A DNA stretch of 64,000 nt from Lederbergia wuyishanensis (GTDB lineage Bacteria; Bacillota; Bacilli; Bacillales; Bacillaceae_C). A model generated the notes under the pieces. It was not told the origin of the DNA. It did no database searches and saw only the letters and a program-made list of their open reading frames with translations. The stretch spans positions 33,925 through 97,924 of the forward strand of contig NZ_JALIRM010000017.1 of assembly GCF_022900255.1 (NCBI RefSeq). Direction: 5' to 3'. The position numbers and the translations under genes were made by a program. This document shows positions 47,867 through 56,885 of the stretch, in pieces (position 1 is the stretch's first letter; the number at the start of each line of letters is the position of its first letter).

Positions 47867-50800
47867 TTGAATTTTAATGAAAATTGGCGTTTTCAAAGAG
47901 AACTAGAAGGAAATCTTTCTGAAGCATATCGTCCTGAGTTTGATGATTCCTCATGGAGAGTTATAAACGTACCTCATGATTGGAGTATCGAGTTGGATTT
48001 CAATCCTGATTCGCCAGCGACACATGAAGGTGGATTTTTGGATGGGGGAATTGGCTGGTATAGAAAGACCTTTACCGTTCCTGAATCAATGAAAGGAAAA
48101 CGTATATCCATCGATTTTGATGGTGTATATATGAACAGTACAACGTATTTAAATGGAGAGGTGCTTGGAACTTATCCATTTGGCTACAATGCTTTTTCTT
48201 ATGATTTGACCGATAAACTTCGGATGGATGAAGAAAATGTCATTGTTGTAAAAGTGGATAATACTCAGCCAAGCAGCCGTTGGTATTCTGGAAGTGGGAT
48301 TTATCGAAATGTCCATTTAACTGCAAAAAATCCAATTCATGTAGCAAGGTATGGAACTTTCGTTACGACACCTGAATTAGAAACGGCTTATGAAAAAGGT
48401 CGAGCAGATATCAACATCAAAACGAAGGTGAAGAATTCTTCAGAGGATGCAGTAGAAATTAAGGTTCAGTCGACGATTTTAAACCAAGATGGGATAGTCG
48501 TTTCAACAATCGTGTCCGATTCAAAAGTATGTACAACTGGAGAGACCTTACAGTTTGAAGATAATACTGAAATTGAAAACCCAATACTCTGGGATCTCGA
48601 GAACCCATATAGATATAAATTAATTTCTGAAGTATTGGTTGGAGAGAAAATTGTAGATACATATGAAACGCCTTTTGGTGTCCGTTACTTTGAATTTGAT
48701 GCAAACGAAGGGTTTTCATTAAATGGGCGCTATATGAAATTGCATGGTGTTTGTATGCATCACGATCTCGGTGCGCTTGGTGCAGCTACGAATAAACGTG
48801 CGGTTGAAAGACAAATGCAAATCATGAGGGACATGGGTGCTAATGCCATTCGGGTAACACACAATCCTGCATCACCTGAACTTCTTGAAATATGCAATGG
48901 GTTAGGTCTATTAGTGATTGAAGAAGCCTTTGACTGTTGGGCTTTATCGAAAAAAACATATGATTATGGACGCTTTTTTAACGAATGGGCTGAACATGAC
49001 ATTAAAGAAATGGTTGATCGTGGGAAAAACGAACCTTGTATCATCATGTGGTCAATTGGAAACGAAATCTATGATACGACAAGCGAAAATGGAGTTGTCA
49101 TCGCTAAAAATTTAGTGAGTTGGGTAAAAGAAATTGATACAACGCGTCCTACAACAATTGGGGAAGATAAGACACGTGGAGACAAGGTCAATGTTACAGA
49201 CATTAATCCTCATATAGAAGAAATTTTTAATACTGTGGATATCATTGGTTTTAATTATAGTGAGAATAACTATGCCGGCTATCATGAGCACAACCCTAAC
49301 TGGAAATTGTACGGGGCCGAAACGTCTTCTGCAACTCGCTCACGCGGAGTGTATTCACATCCATACGATTATAACTTGAACACACATTATGACGACTTAC
49401 AGCAATCCTCCTATGATAATGATTATGTAGCCTGGGGGAGAACAGCTGAAGATGCTTGGAGATATGATCGTGATTTAAAACATATTGCTGGTCAATTTAT
49501 TTGGACTGGCTTTGATTATATTGGAGAACCGACACCTTACTACAATACGTATCCGGCAAAAAGTTCCTACTTTGGAGCAGTGGATACAGCAGGTTTTCCG
49601 AAGGATGTTTTCTATTATTATCAAAGCCAATGGAAAAAAGAACCGATGGTACATTTGCTTCCGCATTGGAACTGGAACGAAGGCGAAACGGTGCGCGTAC
49701 TAGCCTATACAAATGCGGATAAAGTTGAATTATTTTTAAATGGAGAGTCTTTAGGCGAGAGTTGCTATGAGTTGAAAAAGACTTCATGGGGATCTTCCTA
49801 TAAAGAAACAGCCGAAGGAAAAACGTATTTAGAGTGGGCTGTACCTTTTAAAGCAGGCAAATTAGAGGCAGTAGCAAAAGACTGTAATGGTGAAGTGGTT
49901 GCTCGAGATCAAGTGGTAACAGCTGGTGAACCTGCGGCCGTAAGATTAACAGCCGATCGACGTGTGATTAAGGCTGATGGTACTGATTTAGCTTTTATTA
50001 CGGTTGACGTTGTAGACTCTGAAGGAAACTTTGTGCCTTCAGCTGATAACCTTGTTCAGTTCGAAATATCGGGGGACGGTGTCCTTGCAGGTGTGGACAA
50101 TGGTGATGCAGCTAGTGTTGAGAGATTCAAAGATAACAAGAGAAAAGCTTTTAGTGGTAAAGCATTGGCAATCCTTCAGTCTGCGAAAAATTCAGGAGAG
50201 ATTACATTTAGTGTTTATTCTGAAGGGCTTGAGAGTGATTCAGTTCGAGTATTTACTGCATCACCTGCCGAAGAGGAAACACGCTCGATAGTTGGTGTTG
50301 ACTTGATTGGTGAACCTTCAAATACTGAATTGCCAACGGAAGCTACTATTTTTTATGGCGATGGAACGGTGGCAACTAGAAGCGTTGATTGGAATTACAC
50401 TTCTTCTGTTGTAAAGGGAATCATAGTAGATATCGCTGAAATTCACGTCACATTTGAAAATGGTAATAGCAAAATTGAGTATAATCTTGTTGGTAGAGAC
50501 AAAAATCCAACACTCGTATCAGCAGAATTGATAATAGAAAATAAATCTATTGTTGAAGACGATATGATTGATCTGAAAATAAAAGGCAAGCTTGATAATG
50601 GAGATGGCTTCGATGTAAAAGATGCTCAGGTGCAGTACCATTTTGACAACGATAAAATCAAGTTTGTTGGAAATAAGTTATACGCCCTTTCTGAAGGGGA
50701 AGTCAAAATTTCTGCAACGTTATTATTTAAAGGTGTTACCGTTAGAACAGCGGAAATTAAGATTATGATTGAAGAGAATCCGACTGAAAAATTCATTCAG

Positions 50801-51991
50801 AAACTAGAGTCAGTGACTGTTATTGTAGATCAAGGTGAGAAACCGCATTTACCAAAAACAATTGTTGCTCATTATAACAGGGGACTTCCAAGGGATGTTG
50901 AAGTTGATTGGGAAGAGGTTGATCCAGCTTCTTGTCAGAAGTTAGGGATATTTACTGTACATGGAAAGGTAAATAATACGGATATTCAAGCTGTAGCAAA
51001 TGTGAATGTGAGAGGGCTTGTTGCTATTGAACATGTGACCATGGCTGTCTTGAAGAATCAGCTGCCTGAGATGCCTGAAACAGTGACTGTCTATTTCAGT
51101 GATGGAACCGAGAAACAGACGAATGTGATTTGGGAGGAAGCCCCACAGGAGAACGTTCATGCTGTTGGAGAATTTAAGATTTTAGGTACGGTCAGTGGAA
51201 CCGAGTTAAAAGCATCGGCAACCATTCGAGTGACTGAAAAAATTGGGGGACAACACAATATCGGCAGGGCTAAGAACGGTTATGATTATCCAAAAGCGGA
51301 AGCGTCTTTTACGAATCCAGAATCATCAGACCGTGTTGAAGCCATTCACGATGATGTTATTTCCTATGAATCAGAACCTCACAATCGTTGGACAAATTGG
51401 CAGCAAGAATCACGATCCAGTGACTGGGTCTCAATTACGTTTGGGGATTTCGAGCCGGAAGAATTTTTTGTGGACAACGTCGAAATCCATTGGTTTGAAG
51501 ATGAAAAAAATTCCTATCCGGCTGCATTCACAGTCCAATATAAGTCATGTGGTGAGTGGAAAGATGTATCCAATTTTGTAAGTGAACTTCCGGAACCAGC
51601 TTTGCGTCAATCAAATGTGTATACTTTTGATTTAGTTAAAACTTCGGCAATTCGCGTTAACATGGTAGCTAAACCTGTAAAGGGCATAGCCATAACCGAG
51701 ATGAAAGTTTTCTCCAAGTGGGCAGCTGCATTTAGTGAACCTAAGGTATCGGACATTATATTGAATGAGGAAAGCATTTTAGAGCGCTTCAATAAAGTCG
51801 GAGATACATTTGAATTAACAGTCGAAGTTGATAGAAATGAAGTACCTGCCGTTTCTGCTATAGGTCAAGATAACACAGGTGTTACAGTCGTACCAACTGT
51901 AACAGCGCCTGGAACGACTAAGGTAATTGCTCGATCAGAGGATGGAAAGAGAAGAGTAGTTTATAATATCCATTTTATTGTGAAAGAGTAA
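47867..51991 (+). CDS. Very large multidomain GH2 glycosidase (beta-galactosidase-like)
   Basis: 1374 residues from TTG 47867, behind GGCGGTGA. Residues 1-185 are the GH2 jelly-roll domain (NENWRF, SWRVINVPHDWSIE, GIGWYRKTF, SSRWYSGSGIYRNV), followed by an Ig-like domain. The TIM barrel begins at GVCMHHDLGALGAATNKRA, has the acid/base Glu in IIMWSIGNEIYD (about 399) and the nucleophile Glu in LYGAETSSATRS (about 485). A DUF4982-like part starts near 595, a GH2_C5/Big-like part near 690, several Big-like modules cover about 805-1125 (two with the Big_4 pattern), and a discoidin (F5/8C) module about 1130-1290. No signal peptide or anchor is seen. Substrate is a beta-linked glycan, identity unknown. 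Confidence 0.9.
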   Translation: MNFNENWRFQRELEGNLSEAYRPEFDDSSWRVINVPHDWSIELDFNPDSPATHEGGFLDGGIGWYRKTFTVPESMKGKRISIDFDGVYMNSTTYLNGEVLGTYPFGYNAFSYDLTDKLRMDEENVIVVKVDNTQPSSRWYSGSGIYRNVHLTAKNPIHVARYGTFVTTPELETAYEKGRADINIKTKVKNSSEDAVEIKVQSTILNQDGIVVSTIVSDSKVCTTGETLQFEDNTEIENPILWDLENPYRYKLISEVLVGEKIVDTYETPFGVRYFEFDANEGFSLNGRYMKLHGVCMHHDLGALGAATNKRAVERQMQIMRDMGANAIRVTHNPASPELLEICNGLGLLVIEEAFDCWALSKKTYDYGRFFNEWAEHDIKEMVDRGKNEPCIIMWSIGNEIYDTTSENGVVIAKNLVSWVKEIDTTRPTTIGEDKTRGDKVNVTDINPHIEEIFNTVDIIGFNYSENNYAGYHEHNPNWKLYGAETSSATRSRGVYSHPYDYNLNTHYDDLQQSSYDNDYVAWGRTAEDAWRYDRDLKHIAGQFIWTGFDYIGEPTPYYNTYPAKSSYFGAVDTAGFPKDVFYYYQSQWKKEPMVHLLPHWNWNEGETVRVLAYTNADKVELFLNGESLGESCYELKKTSWGSSYKETAEGKTYLEWAVPFKAGKLEAVAKDCNGEVVARDQVVTAGEPAAVRLTADRRVIKADGTDLAFITVDVVDSEGNFVPSADNLVQFEISGDGVLAGVDNGDAASVERFKDNKRKAFSGKALAILQSAKNSGEITFSVYSEGLESDSVRVFTASPAEEETRSIVGVDLIGEPSNTELPTEATIFYGDGTVATRSVDWNYTSSVVKGIIVDIAEIHVTFENGNSKIEYNLVGRDKNPTLVSAELIIENKSIVEDDMIDLKIKGKLDNGDGFDVKDAQVQYHFDNDKIKFVGNKLYALSEGEVKISATLLFKGVTVRTAEIKIMIEENPTEKFIQKLESVTVIVDQGEKPHLPKTIVAHYNRGLPRDVEVDWEEVDPASCQKLGIFTVHGKVNNTDIQAVANVNVRGLVAIEHVTMAVLKNQLPEMPETVTVYFSDGTEKQTNVIWEEAPQENVHAVGEFKILGTVSGTELKASATIRVTEKIGGQHNIGRAKNGYDYPKAEASFTNPESSDRVEAIHDDVISYESEPHNRWTNWQQESRSSDWVSITFGDFEPEEFFVDNVEIHWFEDEKNSYPAAFTVQYKSCGEWKDVSNFVSELPEPALRQSNVYTFDLVKTSAIRVNMVAKPVKGIAITEMKVFSKWAAAFSEPKVSDIILNEESILERFNKVGDTFELTVEVDRNEVPAVSAIGQDNTGVTVVPTVTAPGTTKVIARSEDGKRRVVYNIHFIVKE

Positions 51992-52035
51992 AATTATATT
52001 AGCATGACGCTAGGAGAATCAATCCCCTTTAGAGC

Positions 52036-52138
52036 GGGTTCAATTGCCGTTTAAGTAGGTTCAATTCCCGTTGGGTCGGGTCTAATTCCCTCAAGATGAC
52101 TCTATTCCCGTTCAGTCGGGTTAAATTCTCGTTCAGCA
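52036..52138 (+). repeat. Five degenerate ~20-bp tandem repeats
   Basis: Units of the form GGTTCAATTCCCGTTNAGTC start at 52038, 52058, 52079, 52099 and 52119 (period 20-21 bp). They are non-coding, after the GH2 gene. The same AATTCCCGTT type of array is, in my memory, seen between genes in other Bacillaceae; no search was made. Confidence 0.75.
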
Positions 52139-52173
52139 GTTACTCTAGCATTTAGCAGGTTTTTGAAATAGTG

Positions 52174-52219
52174 AAAAAGGGCTATTCCGAAGTCAATGTG
52201 ACAATGGAATGCCCTTTTT
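52174..52219 (+). terminator. Terminator downstream of the GH2 gene
   Basis: AAAAAGGGCTATTCC (52174-52188) / GGAATGCCCTTTTT (52206-52219) with one bulged T and a 17-nt loop, then T-rich sequence. From here to 52534 the region is AT-rich with no gene seen. Confidence 0.8.
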
Positions 52220-52534
52220 ATATTTTATGTGAACAGGCTACATACTTATTTCTAACTCTTTATATAAATCTACCAATCCACATCTTTAATTACATCCCTT
52301 TACAACTGTTCTATTATTTCTTGTATGAATCCATCCCTTTAACGTAAAAAATTTCATTATATCAAAAAGCTGAATATATAACGTTTTTAAGAATATTTTC
52401 ATATATACAGTGGAGACTTCCTTTTTCAAAAATGAGGAATAAAAAATAGGCTTCTAAAGTCCTTTGCTGTAGTATTTTCGATTTAGATAGCTGAAAATTA
52501 GTTGGTTCTATATAACTATTTTAACTAAAAGTCA

Positions 52535-52562
52535 TTGACTTAGTAAAAAAGATTTCTATAAT
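52535..52562 (+). promoter_or_regulatory. Promoter for the SAM riboswitch transcript
   Basis: TTGACT (52535-52540), 16-bp spacer, perfect TATAAT (52557-52562). Predicted start is near 52569, about 25 nt before the riboswitch. Confidence 0.65.
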
Positions 52563-52593
52563 TGGGATTTAATACAAGTAATCTAATAGAAAT

Positions 52594-52765
52594 ACTCTTT
52601 TATCAAGAGCAGGCGGAGGGACAAGCCCGATGAAGCCCGGCAACCGGCTAACTATTTTGGTTAGTCAAGGTGCTAAATCTTGCAGCAGTAGCTGAGAGAT
52701 AAGAGGGGAGTCGGTCACTTTGTTTGTGATGCTATGCCTCTTTCTCTTTGAAAGAGGTTTTTTAT
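52594..52765 (+). promoter_or_regulatory. SAM-I (S-box) riboswitch with terminator
   Basis: Conserved S-box blocks in order: TATCAAGAGCAGGCGGAGGG, AGCCCGATGAAGCCCGGCAA, AAGGTGCTAAATCTTGCAGC and GAGAGATAAGAG, the last pairing with CTCTTTTATC to close P1. The terminator is CCTCTTTC (52737-52744) / GAAAGAGG (52750-52757) followed by TTTTTT. S-adenosylmethionine should turn expression off. The gene behind it is an M14 carboxypeptidase rather than a methionine gene. Confidence 0.95.
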
Positions 52766-52802
52766 TTTTATTCTTGTAAATCTCATTGAAGGAGTGGAGT
52801 AC

Positions 52803-55160
52803 ATGAAAAAAGTTTTATTGTCGGTGTTGCTAATTGTCGCACTCATTGGGACATCCCTGCCAACGGGTGTATTGGCAGTCGGGACGAAGGAGACCATCTC
52901 ATCTGAGAGAAAGCAAAGTCTTTTCAACTCAGAACATTATGATTATGTTGTATTTGATGATCTTCGAAAGCAGCTCCAAGATTTTGACAAGAGGAGTAAA
53001 AGAGTAAGTCTTGAGGTGACTGGAGCATCCTCAACTGGAAAGGATCTGTATACAGTTACGATTACGAATCAATCAAAGAATGACTCGTATCAGTCTTTGC
53101 GAAAATTGATGAGTGACGATCCTGATAAAGCACAGAAATGGTTATCTAAAAATCCGGATGTGAAGCCACCTATTCTAATACACGCATCTATACATGGAAC
53201 TGAATTTGTGGGAACAGATGCTGCACTAAGATTAATTGAGCGTTTTGGTTTTGAAAATGATTCGGAGACACTGGAAATTCTTAATAACTTCACGTTAATT
53301 ATCAATGTAAATGCTAATCCAGATGGTCGCATTGAAGCCACTCGTTTTAATGGCGAGGGAATTGATCTTAACCGTGATTTTATTACCCAGTCTCAACCTG
53401 AAACACAAGCTGTAGTTAAGCAAATTACAGAGCTGAATCCATTAGTGCTTTTAGATCTTCATGGTTATGTGAAACAAAGAGGCATCGAAAAACACCCAGG
53501 GCTGATCCTGCCTGGTACACCGCCGCACAATCCAAATTATGAATATGATCTTTTGTATAATTGGATGAATCAGCAGGCAGAAGCAATGGAAGCGGAACTG
53601 GTAAGTCAAAGAGATTCCTATAAAACTGAGTTATATAAAACGATGGAAGGGACACATATTCCATTAAGAGATTCAAGTCAAGGTTGGGATGTGTATCCGC
53701 CAATCTATACTCCTGCCTATGCGATGCTTCACGGGGCATACGGTTATACTCTTGAAGCTCCAACCAATGATTTAGATGGTGTTAAGTGGCATGTGGATGC
53801 AGTATTAGGTGCTCTTAAATTTGCAGTTGATTATAAACAAGACATGCTGGAAGATCAGATAGAAGTATATCAGAGAGGTGTTAATAATCATCATCCAAAT
53901 TATGAAGAAGAAAAGTATCCCGAAGCATATATATTACCTCTAAAGAAAGAAGACCCAACCGTTACTGAAAAAGCTGTTCAGCATTTGCTTGCAAATGATG
54001 TTGAAGTAATGCAAGCAAAAGAAGCATTCAAGTCGGATGGTATTCGTTACGAAAAAGGTACGTACTTAATTTCAGGCAGACAGGCGAAAGCGTCTGTTGC
54101 GAACGTACTGCTTTGGGATGGCGAAGATATTACCGAGGATATCGGCGCCATGTATGACATATCTTCCTGGGGTCTTCCTGAACTATGGGGATTTGAAGTA
54201 ATTGAAACAAATTTAAAACCAAACGTAAAAAGCGACAAGGTTAACGAGATTAGATCAAAAGGATCGCTTAATGGCAATGGACCTTATAAAATTCCAAACA
54301 CTTCTATAAATGCTGTTTCTCTCGTGAATCAGTTACTTCAAATAGACATTCCGGTGCTGAGGGATGAGGAAGGGAACTATTACGTAGAAAAGAAAACATC
54401 TGACCTTGTTAAAGCTGCAAAAGCTTCTGGTCTTGATCTTGTTACAACTTCAATTCCAAAACAATCAAAAACCGTAACTAAAAAGAAAGTTGCTATTTTA
54501 AAAGATGGGGGACTCGGGAAGGTACAGTCACATTCAGGTACGAAACTTGCCCTTGAACGTCTCGGTTTTTCAATAACCGAATTACATCCAAGAGAAGTAG
54601 CGAACATTGGCTTATCGGGATATGATACCTTCATTTACAGTGGATCAGCTAATCTAGTATCCTTCAATAATAGTACAGCGAATAAAGAGTTTGGACTAGC
54701 AAACGAAGAAGAGTACAATAAATTTAAGCAGAATGTATATGAGTTTATTGAGCAAAATGGACAATATATCGCGATAGGATCTGGTGCATCAAGAGTTGCA
54801 AGGTCTCTAGGACTAACCGCTGTGGATGTGAATACTGGATCTTCAAGTTCTAATGGTATCGTGCGGATTGATTACAAAGGTAAAGGGATAACAGCTGGTT
54901 ATGGACAAGATGATATCGGATTTGTATATGGACCGGTTTGGTACTCCAATACGGAAGAAACCGAAGTCTTTGCCACTTTTGATCAAGAAGAAAATTTCTT
55001 TCTCTCTGGACATTGGAAAAACAGAGAATCTGCAAGAGGTCAAGCAGTCATCGTTACTGAGAAAGAAGCTCCCGTAACATTAATCGGATTAGAAGCAGGC
55101 TTTAGAAATCACACAGACTACTTATTTAGATTACTTTCCAACGCTATTTTTAGTGAATAG
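52803..55160 (+). CDS. Secreted M14-family zinc carboxypeptidase under SAM riboswitch control
   Basis: 785 residues from ATG 52803, behind GAAGGAG. Signal peptide of about 26 residues (KKVLLSVLLIVALIGTSLPTGVLA), no lipobox. M14 zinc ligands are H131 and E134 (ASIHGTEFVG) and H220 (LLDLHGY). The substrate arginine motif is NRDF within GIDLNRDF, and the catalytic Glu is E318 in YTLEAPT. After about residue 350 there is a C-terminal region ending in a class I glutamine-amidotransferase-like fold (VAILKDGGLG, DTFIYSGSA, YIAIGSGASRVA), which is common in large secreted M14 enzymes. Control by SAM suggests a role in gaining methionine or sulfur from peptides when SAM is low (inference). Confidence 0.92.
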   Translation: MKKVLLSVLLIVALIGTSLPTGVLAVGTKETISSERKQSLFNSEHYDYVVFDDLRKQLQDFDKRSKRVSLEVTGASSTGKDLYTVTITNQSKNDSYQSLRKLMSDDPDKAQKWLSKNPDVKPPILIHASIHGTEFVGTDAALRLIERFGFENDSETLEILNNFTLIINVNANPDGRIEATRFNGEGIDLNRDFITQSQPETQAVVKQITELNPLVLLDLHGYVKQRGIEKHPGLILPGTPPHNPNYEYDLLYNWMNQQAEAMEAELVSQRDSYKTELYKTMEGTHIPLRDSSQGWDVYPPIYTPAYAMLHGAYGYTLEAPTNDLDGVKWHVDAVLGALKFAVDYKQDMLEDQIEVYQRGVNNHHPNYEEEKYPEAYILPLKKEDPTVTEKAVQHLLANDVEVMQAKEAFKSDGIRYEKGTYLISGRQAKASVANVLLWDGEDITEDIGAMYDISSWGLPELWGFEVIETNLKPNVKSDKVNEIRSKGSLNGNGPYKIPNTSINAVSLVNQLLQIDIPVLRDEEGNYYVEKKTSDLVKAAKASGLDLVTTSIPKQSKTVTKKKVAILKDGGLGKVQSHSGTKLALERLGFSITELHPREVANIGLSGYDTFIYSGSANLVSFNNSTANKEFGLANEEEYNKFKQNVYEFIEQNGQYIAIGSGASRVARSLGLTAVDVNTGSSSSNGIVRIDYKGKGITAGYGQDDIGFVYGPVWYSNTEETEVFATFDQEENFFLSGHWKNRESARGQAVIVTEKEAPVTLIGLEAGFRNHTDYLFRLLSNAIFSE

Positions 55161-55211
55161 TTCGTAAACGGAGGAATCGGCGTTTAATCTCATTAGTTGA
55201 ATAAGAATGAA

Positions 55212-55256
55212 ACAAGCGAGTTGCCATTGTTTAGCGGCAGCTCGCTTGTATTTTTA
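55212..55256 (+). terminator. Terminator after the M14 gene
   Basis: ACAAGCGAGTTGCC (55212-55225) / GGCAGCTCGCTTGT (55236-55249) with one mismatch, then ATTTTTATTT. Confidence 0.85.
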
Positions 55257-55377
55257 TTTCCTAAGTTAAGTATAACACACAAATAAATAAATTTTCAGAC
55301 TGTTTTTATAAAAAGTTGACCATTAAAATTAGAGCATATGTTAAAAAATGGATGGATAGATTACTGAGGGGGATTTT

Positions 55378-56733
55378 ATGGAAACTAAAAAGGCTCAGAC
55401 ATTAGCTTTATTTGCACTTGCTTGGCCAATATTAATTGAAATCCTGATGTTGAGGTTAATGGGAATTGCTGATACTTTCATGTTAAGTCATTATTCGGAT
55501 AATGCCGTTGCGGCGGTTGGCTTTTCCGATCAAATCCTCGCGATGACAATTATGCTGTGTAGTATGGTGACGATTGGTACGACGATACTAGTATCCCGTT
55601 ATGTAGGGGCAAAAGACGAATTTAGTGTATCAGAAATTACTCGTGTGTCCATTTCGCTTAATTTTTTGTTTGGTTTATTACTAGGTCTGGTTTTAGTCCT
55701 ATTTGCTTCAGATATATTACGAATAATGGGGCTGCCTGCTGAACTGATGAAAGATGCGACTATCTATATAGTTATTATCGGTGGCTTCACCTTCATCCAA
55801 TCTTTAATGCTAACAGTGTCAGCGGTCATTAAAGGACACGGACTTACAAAGCAAGTCATGTATGTCATGACGGGAGCTAACATCCTCAATATAATTGGAA
55901 ACTATTTATTTATTTTTGGTCCTTTCGGTATTCCGGTGCTCGGTGTAAAAGGGGTAGCAATTGCGACCGTTGCAAGTCGTTTCATCGGAACAATCGTCCT
56001 TTTTGTTATCTTAAAAAAATGGATTGGAGAGTCCATTCCTTTAAGTAAACTATTCCGTTTTCCTAAACTTCACGTGAAAAATCTCCTTAAAATCGGAATT
56101 CCTTCATCTGTTGACTCGATCGCATGGAACTTACAAATGGTCGTCATCACTGTTTTTATTGCCATAATTGGAACTACGGCATTAACGACGAATGTATATA
56201 CAACTAATTTAAGGGCCTTCATCACGATGTTTGCAGGGGCTCTTGGGCAAGGAACGTTAATTCTCATTTCCCGTAAAATTGGTGCTAGAAAAATGGATGC
56301 TGCATACGCGCAAAGTATGCACATTTATAAAATAGCTGCTTTAGTAGTATTCTGTGTAGCTGGGATATTTTTCATGTTTTCCAAACCTCTTCTTAAAATC
56401 TTTACCAACAGCCCAGACATTGTTATGCTCGGATCTTCTATCCTTCTATTAACATTATTACTGGAGCCAGGTCGCGCGTTTAATCTCGTATTTAATAACT
56501 CACTTAAAGCGGCTGGAGATGTAAATTATCCCGTTTTAATAGCTATTTTGGGAATGTGGTTCATTAGTGTTCCTATTGCTTATATACTCGGCATTCATTT
56601 TGGAATGGGGTTAATTGGAGTTTGGATAGGTTTTGTTGTAGACGAATGGGTGAGGGGAATTATTTTAATGAGACGATGGAAATCAAGAATATGGGAACAA
56701 AAGACAGCAGAATTAGAAGCAGCGAAGTCTTGA
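55378..56733 (+). CDS. MATE-family efflux transporter
   Basis: 451 residues and about 12 hydrophobic segments in two MatE halves. Typical opening LALFALAWPILIEILMLRLMGIADTFMLSHYSDNAVAAVGFSDQI, then VTIGTTILVSRYVGAKD. The second half has KIGIPSSVDSIAWNLQMVVITVF and GALGQGTLILISRKIGARKMDAAY. These proteins expel drugs or metabolites using Na+ or H+. The substrate cannot be told. ATG 55378 lies behind GAGGGGG. Single-gene unit between two terminators. Confidence 0.9.
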   Translation: METKKAQTLALFALAWPILIEILMLRLMGIADTFMLSHYSDNAVAAVGFSDQILAMTIMLCSMVTIGTTILVSRYVGAKDEFSVSEITRVSISLNFLFGLLLGLVLVLFASDILRIMGLPAELMKDATIYIVIIGGFTFIQSLMLTVSAVIKGHGLTKQVMYVMTGANILNIIGNYLFIFGPFGIPVLGVKGVAIATVASRFIGTIVLFVILKKWIGESIPLSKLFRFPKLHVKNLLKIGIPSSVDSIAWNLQMVVITVFIAIIGTTALTTNVYTTNLRAFITMFAGALGQGTLILISRKIGARKMDAAYAQSMHIYKIAALVVFCVAGIFFMFSKPLLKIFTNSPDIVMLGSSILLLTLLLEPGRAFNLVFNNSLKAAGDVNYPVLIAILGMWFISVPIAYILGIHFGMGLIGVWIGFVVDEWVRGIILMRRWKSRIWEQKTAELEAAKS

Positions 56734-56747
56734 TTTATTTAATAGGA

Positions 56748-56777
56748 AGGCGGTGTTGCTGCAACACCGCCTATTTT
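56748..56777 (+). terminator. Terminator of the MATE gene
   Basis: AGGCGGTGTTGC (56748-56759) and GCAACACCGCCT (56761-56772) form a long stem (the innermost bases make the loop), followed by ATTTT. Confidence 0.75.
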
Positions 56778-56845
56778 AAAAAAGCTCTTTCTCTCAGACT
56801 GACTTGGAAATACCTGTCATACAAAGCTAGCAACGCAAGATGCAA

Positions 56846-56862
56846 GAGTTTGTCTACAGTCT
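56846..56862 (-). other. 17-bp match to the end of the IS1182-type element at 63.4 kb
   Basis: GAGTTTGTCTACAGTCT is the exact reverse complement of 63407-63423, the hairpin at the left end of the insertion sequence. It could be a leftover IS end or chance; 17 bp is borderline. Confidence 0.35.
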
Positions 56863-56885
56863 TGGTGGTGTTACTATAACAACGC

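Noticed and set aside
52036..52138. CRISPR-like array from 20-bp period repeats
   Set aside because: No unique spacers; the repeats are degenerate and adjoining, and no cas genes are present.
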